Part shown: positions 7,679 to 16,685 of the stretch, piece after piece
Layout of the letters: each line of letters starts with the position of its first letter
Numbering within the stretch: position 1 is the stretch's first letter
Origin: CAVQCA01 sp963763115
GTDB lineage: Bacteria > Pseudomonadota > Gammaproteobacteria > UBA9214
Assembly: GCA_963763115.1 (NCBI GenBank)
Contig: CAVXNM010000090.1
Location: forward strand, 1-40,068
Reading direction: 5' to 3'
DNA length: 40,068 nucleotides
The notes under the pieces: model-generated
Told to the model about the DNA's origin: nothing
What the model saw: only the letters and a program-made list of their open reading frames with translations
The model's database searches: none
Program-made: the position numbers and the translations under genes

Positions 7679-8104
7679 TCAGCTCATTTGATAGTCCGGA
7701 TGATAGACAGAATAGACACGTACATATTCAAATTTCCCGCCCACGCTAACGTCATAGAATGCCGCCATACGCAATGTGAACGAACTGCCTGCCTTGTGTT
7801 TTACCCCGACCCACTCAAGATCTTTCCTGCACTGAAAATCAATTGGGGCCTCGGAAGCAACAGCCGTATCGGAACTCAAGAACGAGACATGATCCTTGAT
7901 CTCTTCGAGCATTTTGTCATGCACCTCTCTCCAAAAAGAGACAGTTACGTCTTTGCCCATGTTTTTTGTTGCGTTGGGAATGTATTCAAAAACCGCATCC
8001 GGCTCATAGTACTTGTCATAAAAGGAATCAAAACCGCTGCCATCTCCGGCGCAAGCTGCGTTGAAGTCCTTGATATATTGATTGTATATTTCTTCTGTTA
8101 TCAT
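7679..8104 (-). CDS. SnoaL-like / NTF2-fold protein
   Basis: 141 residues. It starts MITEEIYNQYIKDFNAACAG, a helix, then YDKYYEPDAVFEYIPNATKNMGKDVTVSFW. That is the usual order of the NTF2-like (SnoaL-like) fold: an N-terminal helix, an Asp/Phe-containing turn, then a curved sheet that ends FEYVRVYSVYHPDY. Members serve as small-molecule isomerases, hydrolases or binding proteins; the substrate cannot be told here. A GGAGG site lies 8 bases before the ATG. It has no signal peptide and no operon partner. A degraded flank of IS110 copy A lies downstream, and the 5'-truncated intron 2 lies divergently upstream. Confidence 0.75.
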   Translation of the reverse strand: MITEEIYNQYIKDFNAACAGDGSGFDSFYDKYYEPDAVFEYIPNATKNMGKDVTVSFWREVHDKMLEEIKDHVSFLSSDTAVASEAPIDFQCRKDLEWVGVKHKAGSSFTLRMAAFYDVSVGGKFEYVRVYSVYHPDYQMS

Positions 8105-8232
8105 GGATTTGCCTCCAGGTTAAATGTACTTTGCGTTCCCGTGTTCGAACGGCCGATTTTGCATAGCTTTGCACTCAGCATATCCAACTCTGATCAAGGT
8201 GTCAGCTTGGCCTGTAGTGTCAGTTCGTTTGA

Positions 8233-8348
8233 GGAAATGGAAGGTCTGCTTATGCTGCATTCCGGTCATAAGCCGACCGGATGGAAATGTCTTCTTTCGG
8301 GAAAGCCGGACATCCCCGGCGTCCCTAGGTATGTCTTAAACGTACTGA
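8233..8348 (+). repeat. dispersed intergenic repeat, well-preserved copy
   Basis: It contains GGTCTGCTTATGCTGCATTC, CGGTCATAAGCCGACCGG, ATGGAAATGTCTTCTTTCGG and CCGGACATCCCCGGCG in order. It aligns over about 110 bases with the inverted copy at 26576-26695, at roughly four in five identical positions by eye. Another short unit (GAAAGTTGCCGTTCCC) follows immediately, up to the intron 2 reverse transcriptase gene. Confidence 0.75.
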
Positions 8349-8405
8349 AAGTTGCCGTTCCCAAGCTAGACTCTGGTCGGAGACTTTCGACCCAACCCAG
8401 TCATT

Positions 8406-9734
8406 GTGCGTCCAGCGAAGGCTGAACCGCACTGGCGTTTCTGGGGATTGTACGTCCACGTCTGCAAGCGGGAGGCGCTGCGCGCTGCGTATGCGATGGC
8501 CAAAGAAAATGACGGGGCTCCGGGCAGTGATGGAGTCACCTTCGAGGCCATCGAGGAGCAGGGCGTGGAGGGTTTTCTGGAGCAGATCCGCGACGAACTG
8601 ATCAAGCGTACGTACGTGCCGCTGCGCCCGCGGAGAAAGGAGATACCGAAGGAGGGGAGCCACAAGGTCCGCCTCCTTTCGATCCCCTGCATTCGTGACC
8701 GGGTGGTACAGGGTGCGCTGAAGCTGATAGTGGAACCGATCTTCGAGGCCGACTTCCAACCGGGGTCGTTTGGTTATCGCCCGAAGCGGACAGCTCATCA
8801 GGCGGTGATTCGCGTTGCCGATGCGATCGTGGTGGGTAAGACACGGGTAATCGACATTGATCTCAAGTCTTATTTCGACGGAGTGCGGCATGATCTGCTG
8901 CTCGCGAAAGTGGCCGAGCGGATTGATGATGACGACGTGCTGCACCTGCTGAAGATCGTTCTGAAGGCGAACGGGAAACGAGGCGTTCCGCAAGGCGGTG
9001 TGATCTCGCCCGTGCTCAGCAACCTCTACCTCAACGAGGTGGACCGGATGCTGGAGCGGGCGAAGACCGTCACGCGTTACGGCAAGTACACTGGCATCGA
9101 ATATGCGCGGTTTGCTGACGATGTGGTGATCTTGATCAACGCCTATCCGCGCTACAGCTGGCTGCTGAAAGCGGTGGACAAGCGCTTGCGGGAGGGGCTT
9201 GCCAAATTACACGTCCAACTCAACGAAGAGAAGAGTCGCACCGTCGACCTGGCCCGGGGCGAGAGCTTCGGGTTTCTGGGATTCGACTTCCGCCGTGTCC
9301 GTAGTCTGCAAGGGAAATGGCGGCCGCAGTACACGCCCAAGCTGAAAAAGCGCACGGCCTTACTGCATAAGCTCCGAGCGGTCTTCCGGCGACACCGATC
9401 CCAGCCTGTGAATGGGTTGCTTGAGAATATCAACCCGATTCTGCGAGGCTGGGTGAACTACTTCGCCATTGGCCACTCAAGCCGGTGCTTCGGATTCATC
9501 AAGCGCTGGGTGGAGATGAAGGTTCGGCGTCACCTGATGCGAGCCCGGAATCGACAGGGCTTCGGCTGGGAGCGATGGAGTACGCAGTGGTTGCACGATA
9601 TCCTGGGGTTGTTTGACGGCTACCGGGTGCGGTCGATTTGCGAAAGCACTCTCGGCAGGATAGGTCCCATAAGCCGGGGCACGAAGCGAACAGGGGAGCG
9701 TAGTGCGGGGTTGCGGCCTGGCAAGGTCGCGTAA
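8406..9734 (+). CDS. ltrA: group II intron reverse transcriptase/maturase (outer intron 2)
   Basis: 442 residues. The RT domain covers about residues 20-300: ENDGAPGSDGVTFEAIEE, IPKEGSHKVRLLSIPCIRDR, FGYRPKRTAHQAV, IDIDLKSYFDGVRHDLL, GVPQGGVISPVLSNLYLN and the catalytic YARFADDVVIL (FADD at about 236-239). A maturase domain follows (INPILRGWVNYFAIGHSS). There is no HNH endonuclease. It belongs to a different lineage from the intron 1 enzyme. The start is uncertain: a dispersed repeat abuts it, the usual 5' ribozyme domains are missing, and the first residues (MRPAKAEPHWRFWGLYVHV) still look family-like. The ORF end overlaps the 5' half of domain V. Confidence 0.9.
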   Translation: MRPAKAEPHWRFWGLYVHVCKREALRAAYAMAKENDGAPGSDGVTFEAIEEQGVEGFLEQIRDELIKRTYVPLRPRRKEIPKEGSHKVRLLSIPCIRDRVVQGALKLIVEPIFEADFQPGSFGYRPKRTAHQAVIRVADAIVVGKTRVIDIDLKSYFDGVRHDLLLAKVAERIDDDDVLHLLKIVLKANGKRGVPQGGVISPVLSNLYLNEVDRMLERAKTVTRYGKYTGIEYARFADDVVILINAYPRYSWLLKAVDKRLREGLAKLHVQLNEEKSRTVDLARGESFGFLGFDFRRVRSLQGKWRPQYTPKLKKRTALLHKLRAVFRRHRSQPVNGLLENINPILRGWVNYFAIGHSSRCFGFIKRWVEMKVRRHLMRARNRQGFGWERWSTQWLHDILGLFDGYRVRSICESTLGRIGPISRGTKRTGERSAGLRPGKVA

Positions 9735-11634
9735 TCTAGTGGGTGTGAATCCCATTCGGGTAGCCGTTAGCCACGGGCCCGGTATCGAGCCTTGCAGGTG
9801 TCCCGGTAACGGGGTGCTTGATGCGTAGGCACGAAAGGAGGCGAGGTGCAAAGGTAACAGGTGATGCTGACCCTGAAGATGTTGAATCCCGAAAAACGCT
9901 GGTTGGTGTTGGCCGATGGGTTCTCGCACCCGGCAGGCAACAGTCCCTGATGCGCTATTGGCGAGCGGCAGGGGACACCCCGGGATCTGAGGTCGCGTCG
10001 AGCCTTACATTGAGATTACGTGGTAACCAGGGAGATCCGATAGTCGGCGCACAGGAGGTGCGCACCCTCGGACAAGTGTGAAAAGCGAGGATGAGGGCGG
10101 TGGCGGTCGGAAGTCGGAGGCACCCATAAGAGCGATGAAGTCTGGTAATGCGGACCGAGCAAAGGGGTGTCGGTTTGAGATAACGAATGATGGCAACATG
10201 GCCCGACACTGAGCGGATTGTGACCATGACAACAGGACTTATTCGTTTCACACAACGGGCGCGTGCAGAACCGCGGTGTAGGTTCAACGCCTTGATGGGT
10301 CTGTTGTATGACCCGGAGGGGCTGTACGCGAGCTTCGAGCGTCAGGCTGGGAAGAAGGCGCCCGGAGTAGATGGGATACGGAAAGCGGACTATGCGCAGG
10401 GCTTGGATGGGCGGATTGCGGACTTATCCAGCTGCCTGCGTCGGTTGGGATACCGACCCCAACCCGCTCGACGGGTGTACATCCCGAAGAGTGGATCGGG
10501 GTGGCGTCCGCTTGGGGTTCCATGTTTTGAGGACAGACTGGTCCAAGACAGGCTGAGCCAGATCCTGCAAGCGATTTGGGAACCCGAATTTCGGGATTGC
10601 TCATACGGCTTTCGGCCGGGTCGAAGTGCCCACGACGCGTTGCGTCGAGTAGCTGATGTCATTACGAATGAGCGAACCCAGTGGGTGGTAGAGGCGGACA
10701 TTAAAGGCTTCTTTAATCATGTTAGTCATGAACATCTGGTTCGGTTTCTTGAGCATCGCATAGCAGATCCCTGCTTGATGCGGATCATTCAACGCTTCCT
10801 CAAGGCGGGGGTGATGGAAGACGGAGCGGTACGGAGGAGTGAGGAGGGTACGCCGCAGGGTGGACTGGCCTCACCCGTGCTGGCCAATATCTACCTGCAC
10901 TATGTGCTGGATATGTGGTTTGAGAAGCGGTTTGCTCTACGCTGTCGCGGCAAAGCGTTTCTCATCAGGTACTGTGATGACTTTATCGCCTGCTTTCAAT
11001 CCGAAGAGGACGCCCGGCGATTTCTTGTTGAACTCAGAGAACGTCTGGCTGACTTTGCGCTGGAAGTAGAACCTTCAAAGACCGGGCTCGTCCGGTTTGG
11101 TAGTGCCGCGCCATGGAACTGCAAGCGTGATGGTCTACATCGTCCACAGACGTTCAACTTCCTCGGCTTCACGCATTATGTGCATCGCAGTCGTCGAGGT
11201 TATTTTGTCGTTGGCAGGCGAACGGAACGCAAGCGGTTTAAGCGCAAGCTTCAGGAGCTCAACGAGCGCCTGAGCGCATTGCGGGTGCGCGGTGGCACGG
11301 CGATGCTGTGCTATTTTCAGCAGCATATGCGGGGTCATATCCAGTACTATGGTGTCAGCGGTAATTACCGGCAACTGGCGGCATATGCTTACTTCGCCAG
11401 TCGTCTGTTATACAAATGGCTGAACCGCCGTAGTCAACGACGCTCAACGACTTGGGCCCGTTTTCGGACGTCGCTGCATAGTCGTTGGTTGCCACCGTTG
11501 CGTATCTGCCACAATCTGTTTCCCGTACCGTCGTGGAAGACTCAGGCTGGGAGCCGAATGGTGTAATGCACCCTGTTCGGTTCTGCGAGGGCGGTGGGAC
11601 GTACCCACTACGGGGATTCACGCCGCTACTCTCC
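9709..11634 (+). ncRNA. group II intron 3, nested in domain V of intron 2
   Basis: About 500 bases of RNA lie before the ORF, including GTGTGAATCCCATTCGGG (from 9743) and several strong hairpins, as in domain I of bacterial introns. Its own domain V is at 11551-11583 (GAGCCGAA paired with TTCGGTTC, then TGGTG and CACC around a short loop). Domain VI follows (GGCGGTGGG ... CCCACTACGG ... CGCCGC). The 5' end is ambiguous. GTGCGG at 9703 fits the GUGYG rule, but those bases also complete the outer domain V stem; GGTTGCGG just after is the alternative. Nothing obvious is broken in it. Confidence 0.8.
10226..11566 (+). CDS. ltrA: group II intron reverse transcriptase/maturase (inner intron 3), YCDD active site
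   Basis: 446 residues from the ATG in ACCATGACAACAGG; an upstream ATG at 10187 in the same frame is possible. The RT domain has KKAPGVDGIRKADY, YIPKSGSGWRPLGVPCFEDR, YGFRPGRSAHDALR, EADIKGFFNHVSHEHL, GTPQGGLASPVLANIYLHYVL and IRYCDDFIACF. The active site is YCDD (about residue 249) instead of the usual YADD; the two catalytic Asp are kept. A maturase domain (RGHIQYYGVSGNY) follows, and there is no HNH domain. It is intact, and distinct from the two neighbouring intron enzymes, so the three introns arrived separately. Confidence 0.92.
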   Translation: MTTGLIRFTQRARAEPRCRFNALMGLLYDPEGLYASFERQAGKKAPGVDGIRKADYAQGLDGRIADLSSCLRRLGYRPQPARRVYIPKSGSGWRPLGVPCFEDRLVQDRLSQILQAIWEPEFRDCSYGFRPGRSAHDALRRVADVITNERTQWVVEADIKGFFNHVSHEHLVRFLEHRIADPCLMRIIQRFLKAGVMEDGAVRRSEEGTPQGGLASPVLANIYLHYVLDMWFEKRFALRCRGKAFLIRYCDDFIACFQSEEDARRFLVELRERLADFALEVEPSKTGLVRFGSAAPWNCKRDGLHRPQTFNFLGFTHYVHRSRRGYFVVGRRTERKRFKRKLQELNERLSALRVRGGTAMLCYFQQHMRGHIQYYGVSGNYRQLAAYAYFASRLLYKWLNRRSQRRSTTWARFRTSLHSRWLPPLRICHNLFPVPSWKTQAGSRMV

Positions 11635-11700
11635 AAAACCGCACGCTGCGTTCGATGTGGCGGGGGCTGGAAACGGGATTACGGTGAACTCTACCCGGGC

Positions 11701-11923
11701 ACGAAGGAGGAAACTCCGGATACAGACAAGAGGTCGCCTAGTGGGTCACCGCGCCAGTCCTCGACCCTACCCCGGCGATCTTGGGCATGTCTGAAAGGTA
11801 CTGGAAGTGGACGTTCATGGGTCGGACAACTGCCGGCAACTTTCGACCCAAACAAGAAGTTCAGCTTCTCTAGTTGAATGTCAGGAAGACAGTCAAATGT
11901 AGTCTTCGCATAATAGCCAACCA
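11701..11923. other. flank of the nested introns, no gene
   Basis: Remainder of the outer intron target region. It contains AACTTTCGACCCAAACAAG (about 11838-11856), which resembles GACTTTCGACCCAACCCAG on the other side of the introns (8384-8402). This is either a shared repeat element or the original sequence context of the insertion. No coding frame is convincing. Confidence 0.4.
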
Positions 11924-11960
11924 ACCGTCATACCCGAAGCGAAGCAACAGGTATGACGGT
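11924..11960 (-). terminator. hairpin terminator of the carbonic anhydrase gene
   Basis: An 11-bp perfect stem, ACCGTCATACC (11924-11934) with GGTATGACGGT (11950-11960), lies 20 bases beyond the stop of the minus-strand carbonic anhydrase gene. The following T-run is weak (TGGTTGGC). The form GTCATACCC...GGTATGAC is common as a short intergenic repeat in bacteria, so it may be both. Confidence 0.5.
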
Positions 11961-11980
11961 CGGTTTCATGGCATGAGCAG

Positions 11981-12568
11981 TTATTCGTTATTGGCTTTTC
12001 CTGCCTCAGTAGCTTTGACTACCTCCACAAGCTTCCCTGATTTTACATCGAAGATATACCCATAAACCGGAATGTCATTGGGAACCAATGGATGATTCCG
12101 TATACGCTGGACATCTTCCAGTACACTATTTTCTTGATCAGAAATGGTAAGCCAGTCGATGTAGTTACCTTCCGTTGAACCAGGGCCTTTACCCGAATCA
12201 TGCCAACCAGACGTATCTACACTGGCAGTCTTTAAACTGCTTGCGAGGAGGCCACGCATAATGCCATCTGTGAATGTTTCCATTCCACAATCAGTATGAT
12301 GAATCACGAACCACTCGCGAGTCCCAAGTAATTTATATGAAATGACTAATGATCGAATGGCATCATCACTCGCCCGGCCCCCGGCATTTCTAATGACATG
12401 AGCATCGCCTTCGGATAAACCGGCGTATTTGGCGGGATCAAGACGGGCATCCATGCAAGTGAGAATCGCAAAATGCCTTCCGGGAGGCATTGGCAGATTA
12501 GCTTTATCGCCAAAATCAGCTGCATAACTAATGTTTGCAGCCATAACTTCGTTGTGAATTTGACTCAT
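11981..12568 (-). CDS. beta-class carbonic anhydrase
   Basis: 195 residues from the ATG at 12568, which has AAGGAG 8 bases upstream; a longer frame to 12595 lacks such a site. The zinc ligands are visible: C38 with D40 and R42 in the CxDxR motif (LTCMDARLDP), and H91-x-x-C94 in VIHHTDCG. GDAHVIRNAGGRASDDAIRS is the conserved substrate-site loop. The enzyme interconverts CO2 and bicarbonate in the cytoplasm. There is no signal peptide. Length and motif layout match the short, YP-type beta-carbonic anhydrases rather than the plant type. It is monocistronic, with the hairpin terminator downstream and repeat-rich sequence upstream. Confidence 0.93.
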   Translation of the reverse strand: MSQIHNEVMAANISYAADFGDKANLPMPPGRHFAILTCMDARLDPAKYAGLSEGDAHVIRNAGGRASDDAIRSLVISYKLLGTREWFVIHHTDCGMETFTDGIMRGLLASSLKTASVDTSGWHDSGKGPGSTEGNYIDWLTISDQENSVLEDVQRIRNHPLVPNDIPVYGYIFDVKSGKLVEVVKATEAGKANNE

Positions 12569-12649
12569 GGCTTTTCTCCTTTGGTATATCATCAAATTTT
12601 GTGATTGATTTTTATCAGATTCCCCTTATAGGCGGGTTTTAGGAATCAA

Positions 12650-12890
12650 ACAGGGACAGAACTTACAGTATTATTAGTATAGACAGGCTGTCCAGAATTG
12701 CTGCACTCCTGACCTTCGTGTAAAGCTTGGGAACGGCAACTGATGGCCGTCCTCGGAAGTACTGCTTGTAGTGCAGGAATGTCCGAAATTGCTGCATTTC
12801 GGACATAAGATCATCGGTTGATAATGTCTGCTTTCTGTCGCATTCGAGACATAAAGCAGCGGCTCTAGAATTGCCGTTTTGAAGCGTGCA
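12650..12890. repeat. cluster of degraded dispersed repeats
   Basis: Three partial units are seen in the + direction: CAGAATTGCTGCACTCCTGA, GGAATGTCCGAAATTGCTGC followed by ATTTCGGACATAAG, and AATGTCTGCTTTCTGTCGCA followed by GACATAAAGC. The 78- to 97-codon minus-strand frames across them have no ribosome binding site and are not called. Confidence 0.6.
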
Positions 12891-12953
12891 ATGGGCCATA
12901 TCAGAGGTGATGACAAGGTAACCGATAACTCCCTAACTACAAAAGATTGATCC

Positions 12954-13864
<911 letters not shown>

Positions 13865-13865
<1 letters not shown>

Positions 13866-13886
13866 ATGATCTTGAGTGAGATCATG
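13865..13886. repeat. perfect inverted repeat upstream of the IS66-type fragment
   Basis: CATGATCT (13865-13872) and AGATCATG (13879-13886) around TGAGTG. It overlaps the start codon of the chimeric frame. It could be part of the original IS end or a small operator. Confidence 0.4.
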
Positions 13887-14048
13887 ATCGCACGGGTTTT
13901 CAGGACGTAATTTTAGCGCCTGTCAGCGAATCTGGGGCGTTTTGTAAAATGACCCCGCGAACGTGACAACGGTGCTCGCAATCAGCTATTAGCGAGCTTC
14001 TTGTGGCTTAGCGGAGTGGCTATAATGATGAGTGACTCACCCTCACTG

Positions 14049-14097
14049 AAACAGAAGAAATTGCGCTAAAACCTTGTCAAGCACTTTCTTCTGTTTT
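14049..14097. terminator. bidirectional hairpin after the IS4-like transposase
   Basis: AAACAGAAGAAA (14049-14060) pairs with TTTCTTCTGTTT (14085-14096), a 12-bp perfect stem with a 24-base loop and a T-run on one strand, A-run on the other. It lies 12 bases after the minus-strand transposase stop. Confidence 0.6.
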
Positions 14098-14108
14098 TAA
14101 CTGAATAG

Positions 14109-15449
14109 TTACCGAAATAGTTGCCATAGGCGTCCGGCAAAACTCAGCGTGTCCAGCTGTTGCTGTATCGTGGAGCGAATATCCCCGATGCGGCTCTCGT
14201 GAGCCGCCAATTTATTATGCATGAGCATCAAATAACGAATGGCGCACAGATGTATCGATGCCGTGTGTGATGCGAAGGTCGCCGTTTGCTCCTTGAGAAA
14301 GCCAAGATGCTGCTTCGCCTCTTTGAAGTACACCTCAATACCTCAGCGCAATGCGTATATCTCCAGCATTTTACTCATACTCAGCTGCACATCGGTGCTC
14401 AAAAACAACGCCCAGTCTTTATTGCCTGCATCCGCTTCACCGGGTTCGGTCAAGCCTCGCACAAACAGCAAGCGCACCGCTTGCCACCGTGGCGTCTTGT
14501 CCTCGTCTTCCGCTAGATCCAACTCAACATCCAGTGATACGGCCTTCCAGGGTAGACCGCGCACCTTTTTCCATTCCCGCTTTACGACACCGGTATAAAG
14601 CTCCTGCGCATTTAAAAACTCTTGCTTATGCCCTTTGATAACGGCGCGATATTTCATCTTGCTCTTCTTCATGCGCAAGATCGTACACATACCCAGTCCC
14701 AATGCCGCACGCATCATCGACTTGGTGCCAAACCAGGCATCGGCTATGACATAGTCCGCCTCAATCCCGCAGCGCGTAGCCCGCTTCATCATATCAGCCG
14801 CCATGTGTGGTTTGCTCTGCGTGGTGGCCTCACTATAACGCCTGCCAAGGGCACTACGATTATCCTTGTACTCAGTGATCAACTTCCGGGCCTTGACCTC
14901 ACTGATGTAGATCTGAGAATCCAAGGGGAGGAAGGCCTCTTCCGTCGCCAACCCCAGGGTTAATACCTGCTGCCACATGACATGACGGCCCGTTACATGG
15001 TCAAGGTGACTGGAAACACCTTCCATCTTTTTGCCACGGCGTGTTTTGATGGAGTCATCCAGAACAAAGGCCCTGAGGCGACTCTGACCCAAGGTGTGTT
15101 GTTGATAGACGTCTTTGGCTGTATGCAGGTTAAACGCACGCCAGTTAACATCCTCGCGCTTCAAAAGGTCATACATCACATCTTTCTTCGCTCGCGAGAA
15201 CATCCCCAGCGCTTTCCTGGAAAACATCGCTATCGACGAAACATTGATCCACTTCCAGAGCAGCAAGAGAAAAACCACTTCCGTTATCTCTATTCCGCTT
15301 CGCTTGGTAAAACCCGCTCTCTTTATCCGCGCATTAATCTTAAGCTGCTTCCAGGTGTTGGCAAAAAGGTTATCAATGTAGTGCTTTTGATCCGTAATCA
15401 CATTGTCGATAAGGACTGGCAGCGCACCCGCGTTTGTGCCATTCTTCAC
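14109..15449 (-). pseudogene. IS4-like DDE transposase, one in-frame TGA
   Basis: One continuous frame of 446 codons plus stop, broken only by a TGA at 14343-14345. Motifs: LDDSIKTRRGKKMEGVSSHL (first catalytic Asp), VIADAWFGTKSMMRAAL (second Asp), and directly after the TGA GIEVYFKEAKQHLGFLKEQ, the YREK-like motif with the catalytic Glu. In this family the residue before G-IE is normally Trp, so TGG to TGA explains the lesion. The product stops just before the catalytic Glu and should be inactive unless read through. Flanking sequence was searched by eye for terminal inverted repeats without a clear result. An alternative start inside the frame would not rescue it. Confidence 0.88.
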
Positions 15450-15846
15450 GTGAGCCTCCGGTGGTATTGGTGTTTGGATTCGAACACAAACATTTTACCA
15501 TGCAGGAGGCTCTTTTCATTCTGCACTCAATCAGTTATCGATGCCCGTTTGTTGATTTTGAACTCCGAAACTTGAGTTAATTATTCCGACCCGGATTCTT
15601 TATCTGGTCGTTTACGCAGAGATTACCCGCTTGAATCTATTACGCGATGAGTTTAGTCAACCGAAAGTTGATTATATATAAGGCAAACTACTTATTCAGC
15701 ACATCAGGATTTAACGTGGCTTTAACAATAAAGAAAGAATGACAGCAATTTTGCATATGGATTACGCACTCTTCGTTATCTTGTCTGGCAATCAGAACTG
15801 TCTGACAGACCCCCATCACCCATTGGACCAGACTTGCGGTAAGGAC

Positions 15847-16017
15847 ATGTCCAAGAAGACCATAGAGGAAATTGAAGCACTCTTGCGCCTGCTAACCGAG
15901 TGTGAGCGTGAAGAACTGGAACAGATTATGCTGGAGAGGCGAGAGGCCGAGATGCAGAAGCAGCTGCATGAATTACATAAATATGGCGACCCTAAGACCA
16001 CCATAGGAGAGAGATAG
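15847..16017 (+). CDS. small helical protein, 56 residues
   Basis: MSKKTIEEIEALLRLLTECE, then a charged helix EREELEQIMLERREAEMQKQ, ending in GDPKTTIGER. It is almost entirely predicted helix or coiled coil, soluble, with one Cys. The frame extends upstream to an ATG at 15739, but those 36 residues look unlike protein and cover a poor start, so the inner ATG is preferred although AAGGA is very close to it. A good terminator follows at 16124-16149. No family is recognised; the size and composition suit a small regulator or antitoxin-like partner, but no partner gene is adjacent. Confidence 0.5.
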   Translation: MSKKTIEEIEALLRLLTECEREELEQIMLERREAEMQKQLHELHKYGDPKTTIGER

Positions 16018-16076
16018 GTCGCTTGTATTGTACTTGAGGACAATTCACTGGCTGGCGTGAATTGCATATCGTTAAA

Positions 16077-16108
16077 CCGTGGCACACGAAGTTAATAACT
16101 TGCCACGG
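16077..16108. repeat. inverted repeat before the terminator
   Basis: CCGTGGCA (16077-16084) and TGCCACGG (16101-16108) form an 8-bp perfect stem with a 16-base loop and no T-run. Confidence 0.4.
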
Positions 16109-16123
16109 ACTCCCCCTAGTCCT

Positions 16124-16149
16124 GCGCCCCAATACATCGGGGCGCTTTT
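16124..16149 (+). terminator. rho-independent-type terminator
   Basis: GCGCCCC (16124-16130) and GGGGCGC (16139-16145) around AATACATC, followed by TTTTATT. It fits as the terminator of the small gene ending at 16017. Confidence 0.7.
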
Positions 16150-16164
16150 ATTATCCGCAATAAA

Positions 16165-16265
16165 AAAGGCAACCGAAAGGCCACCGCTTTATGTCTTGCA
16201 TCGGTCATAGAAAAGACATCGACAGGCAATGACGCTATGACCGGATTGCAGCAATTCCTGTCCTT
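16165..16265 (-). repeat. dispersed intergenic repeat, inverted copy
   Basis: On the minus strand it reads GGACAGGAATTGCTGCAATC, CGGTCATAGCG, GATGTCTTTTCTATGACCGA, CAAGACATAAAGCGGTGG and CCTTTCGGTTGCCTTTTTT. That is the full consensus order, including the terminal terminator-like hairpin GGTGGCCTTTCGGTTGCC plus T-run. Confidence 0.75.
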
Positions 16266-16481
16266 CAGCATTTCCTAGTGCTCTCCTGTTGTACAAAGGG
16301 ACAATATACATCGTGTGACCAGCGACCTATCCTGAAATCCTACCGGGAGTGCGTGAATACAATACCCTTCGGTAATAACCCTTACGCCAACTGCATGTAG
16401 CAACAGAGCGGGCTGCGCACGCCCGGACCAACCAACCAAAGCCCCGGCCACCGTGTCGAGGTTTTCATTGAAGGTCGGCAT

Positions 16482-16682
16482 ATGACTAACATAGATGAAT
16501 TCCGCAGCGATCACGACCGTTATATGAAGCGGTTGCTAGCCCGCTTGGCACTGTACGCCGACGAGCCCTTCCCGAAGACGGATGCAGACTGCAGGCGGCT
16601 GATCGCCACGCGCGGCCACATGCTCGCGCCATGGCAGCTTGATACCCTGAGGCGTTGGTGTCGGCGTCAGAATCGAGCCTGA
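16482..16682 (+). CDS. small basic protein, 66 residues
   Basis: MTNIDEFRSDHDRYMKRLLA with a GAAGGT site 6 bases before the ATG. The C-terminal half is MLAPWQLDTLRRWCRRQNRA. It is Arg-rich and helical, has two Cys, no membrane span and no recognised family. The stop lies 3 bases before a dispersed-repeat unit whose hairpin end (CGGCGACCCAAGAGCCGCCG) sits directly after the gene and would act as its terminator. Codon use is GC-rich and consistent over the frame. It is likely real, but support is only the start region and the context. Confidence 0.55.
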   Translation: MTNIDEFRSDHDRYMKRLLARLALYADEPFPKTDADCRRLIATRGHMLAPWQLDTLRRWCRRQNRA

Positions 16683-16685
16683 AAA

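Larger units (their letters stand above)
9696..11700 (+). ncRNA. 3' part of outer group II intron 2: domain V split in two by intron 3
   Basis: The 5' half of domain V is GAGCGTAGTGCGG (9696-9708). The 3' half is CCGCACGCTGCGTTC (11639-11653). They pair perfectly as a domain V: GAGCGTA with TGCGTTC, a two-base bulge, and GTGCGG with CCGCAC, with AAAA (11635-11638) left from the loop. What follows (GATGTGGCGGGGGCTGGAAA, CGGGATTACGG) is the domain VI-type sequence usual after such introns. The 1.9 kb between the halves is intron 3. The 3' boundary at about 11700 is approximate. Domains I-III of this intron are missing upstream of its RT gene, so it cannot splice. Confidence 0.75.

Noticed and set aside
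7688..8425. 245-codon plus-strand frame
   Set aside because: It is antisense to the SnoaL-like gene and continues into the dispersed repeat; the minus-strand gene has the ribosome binding site and family features.
14343..14345. TGA as a selenocysteine codon
   Set aside because: The position is a conserved Trp in this transposase family and no selenocysteine machinery or insertion element is apparent.
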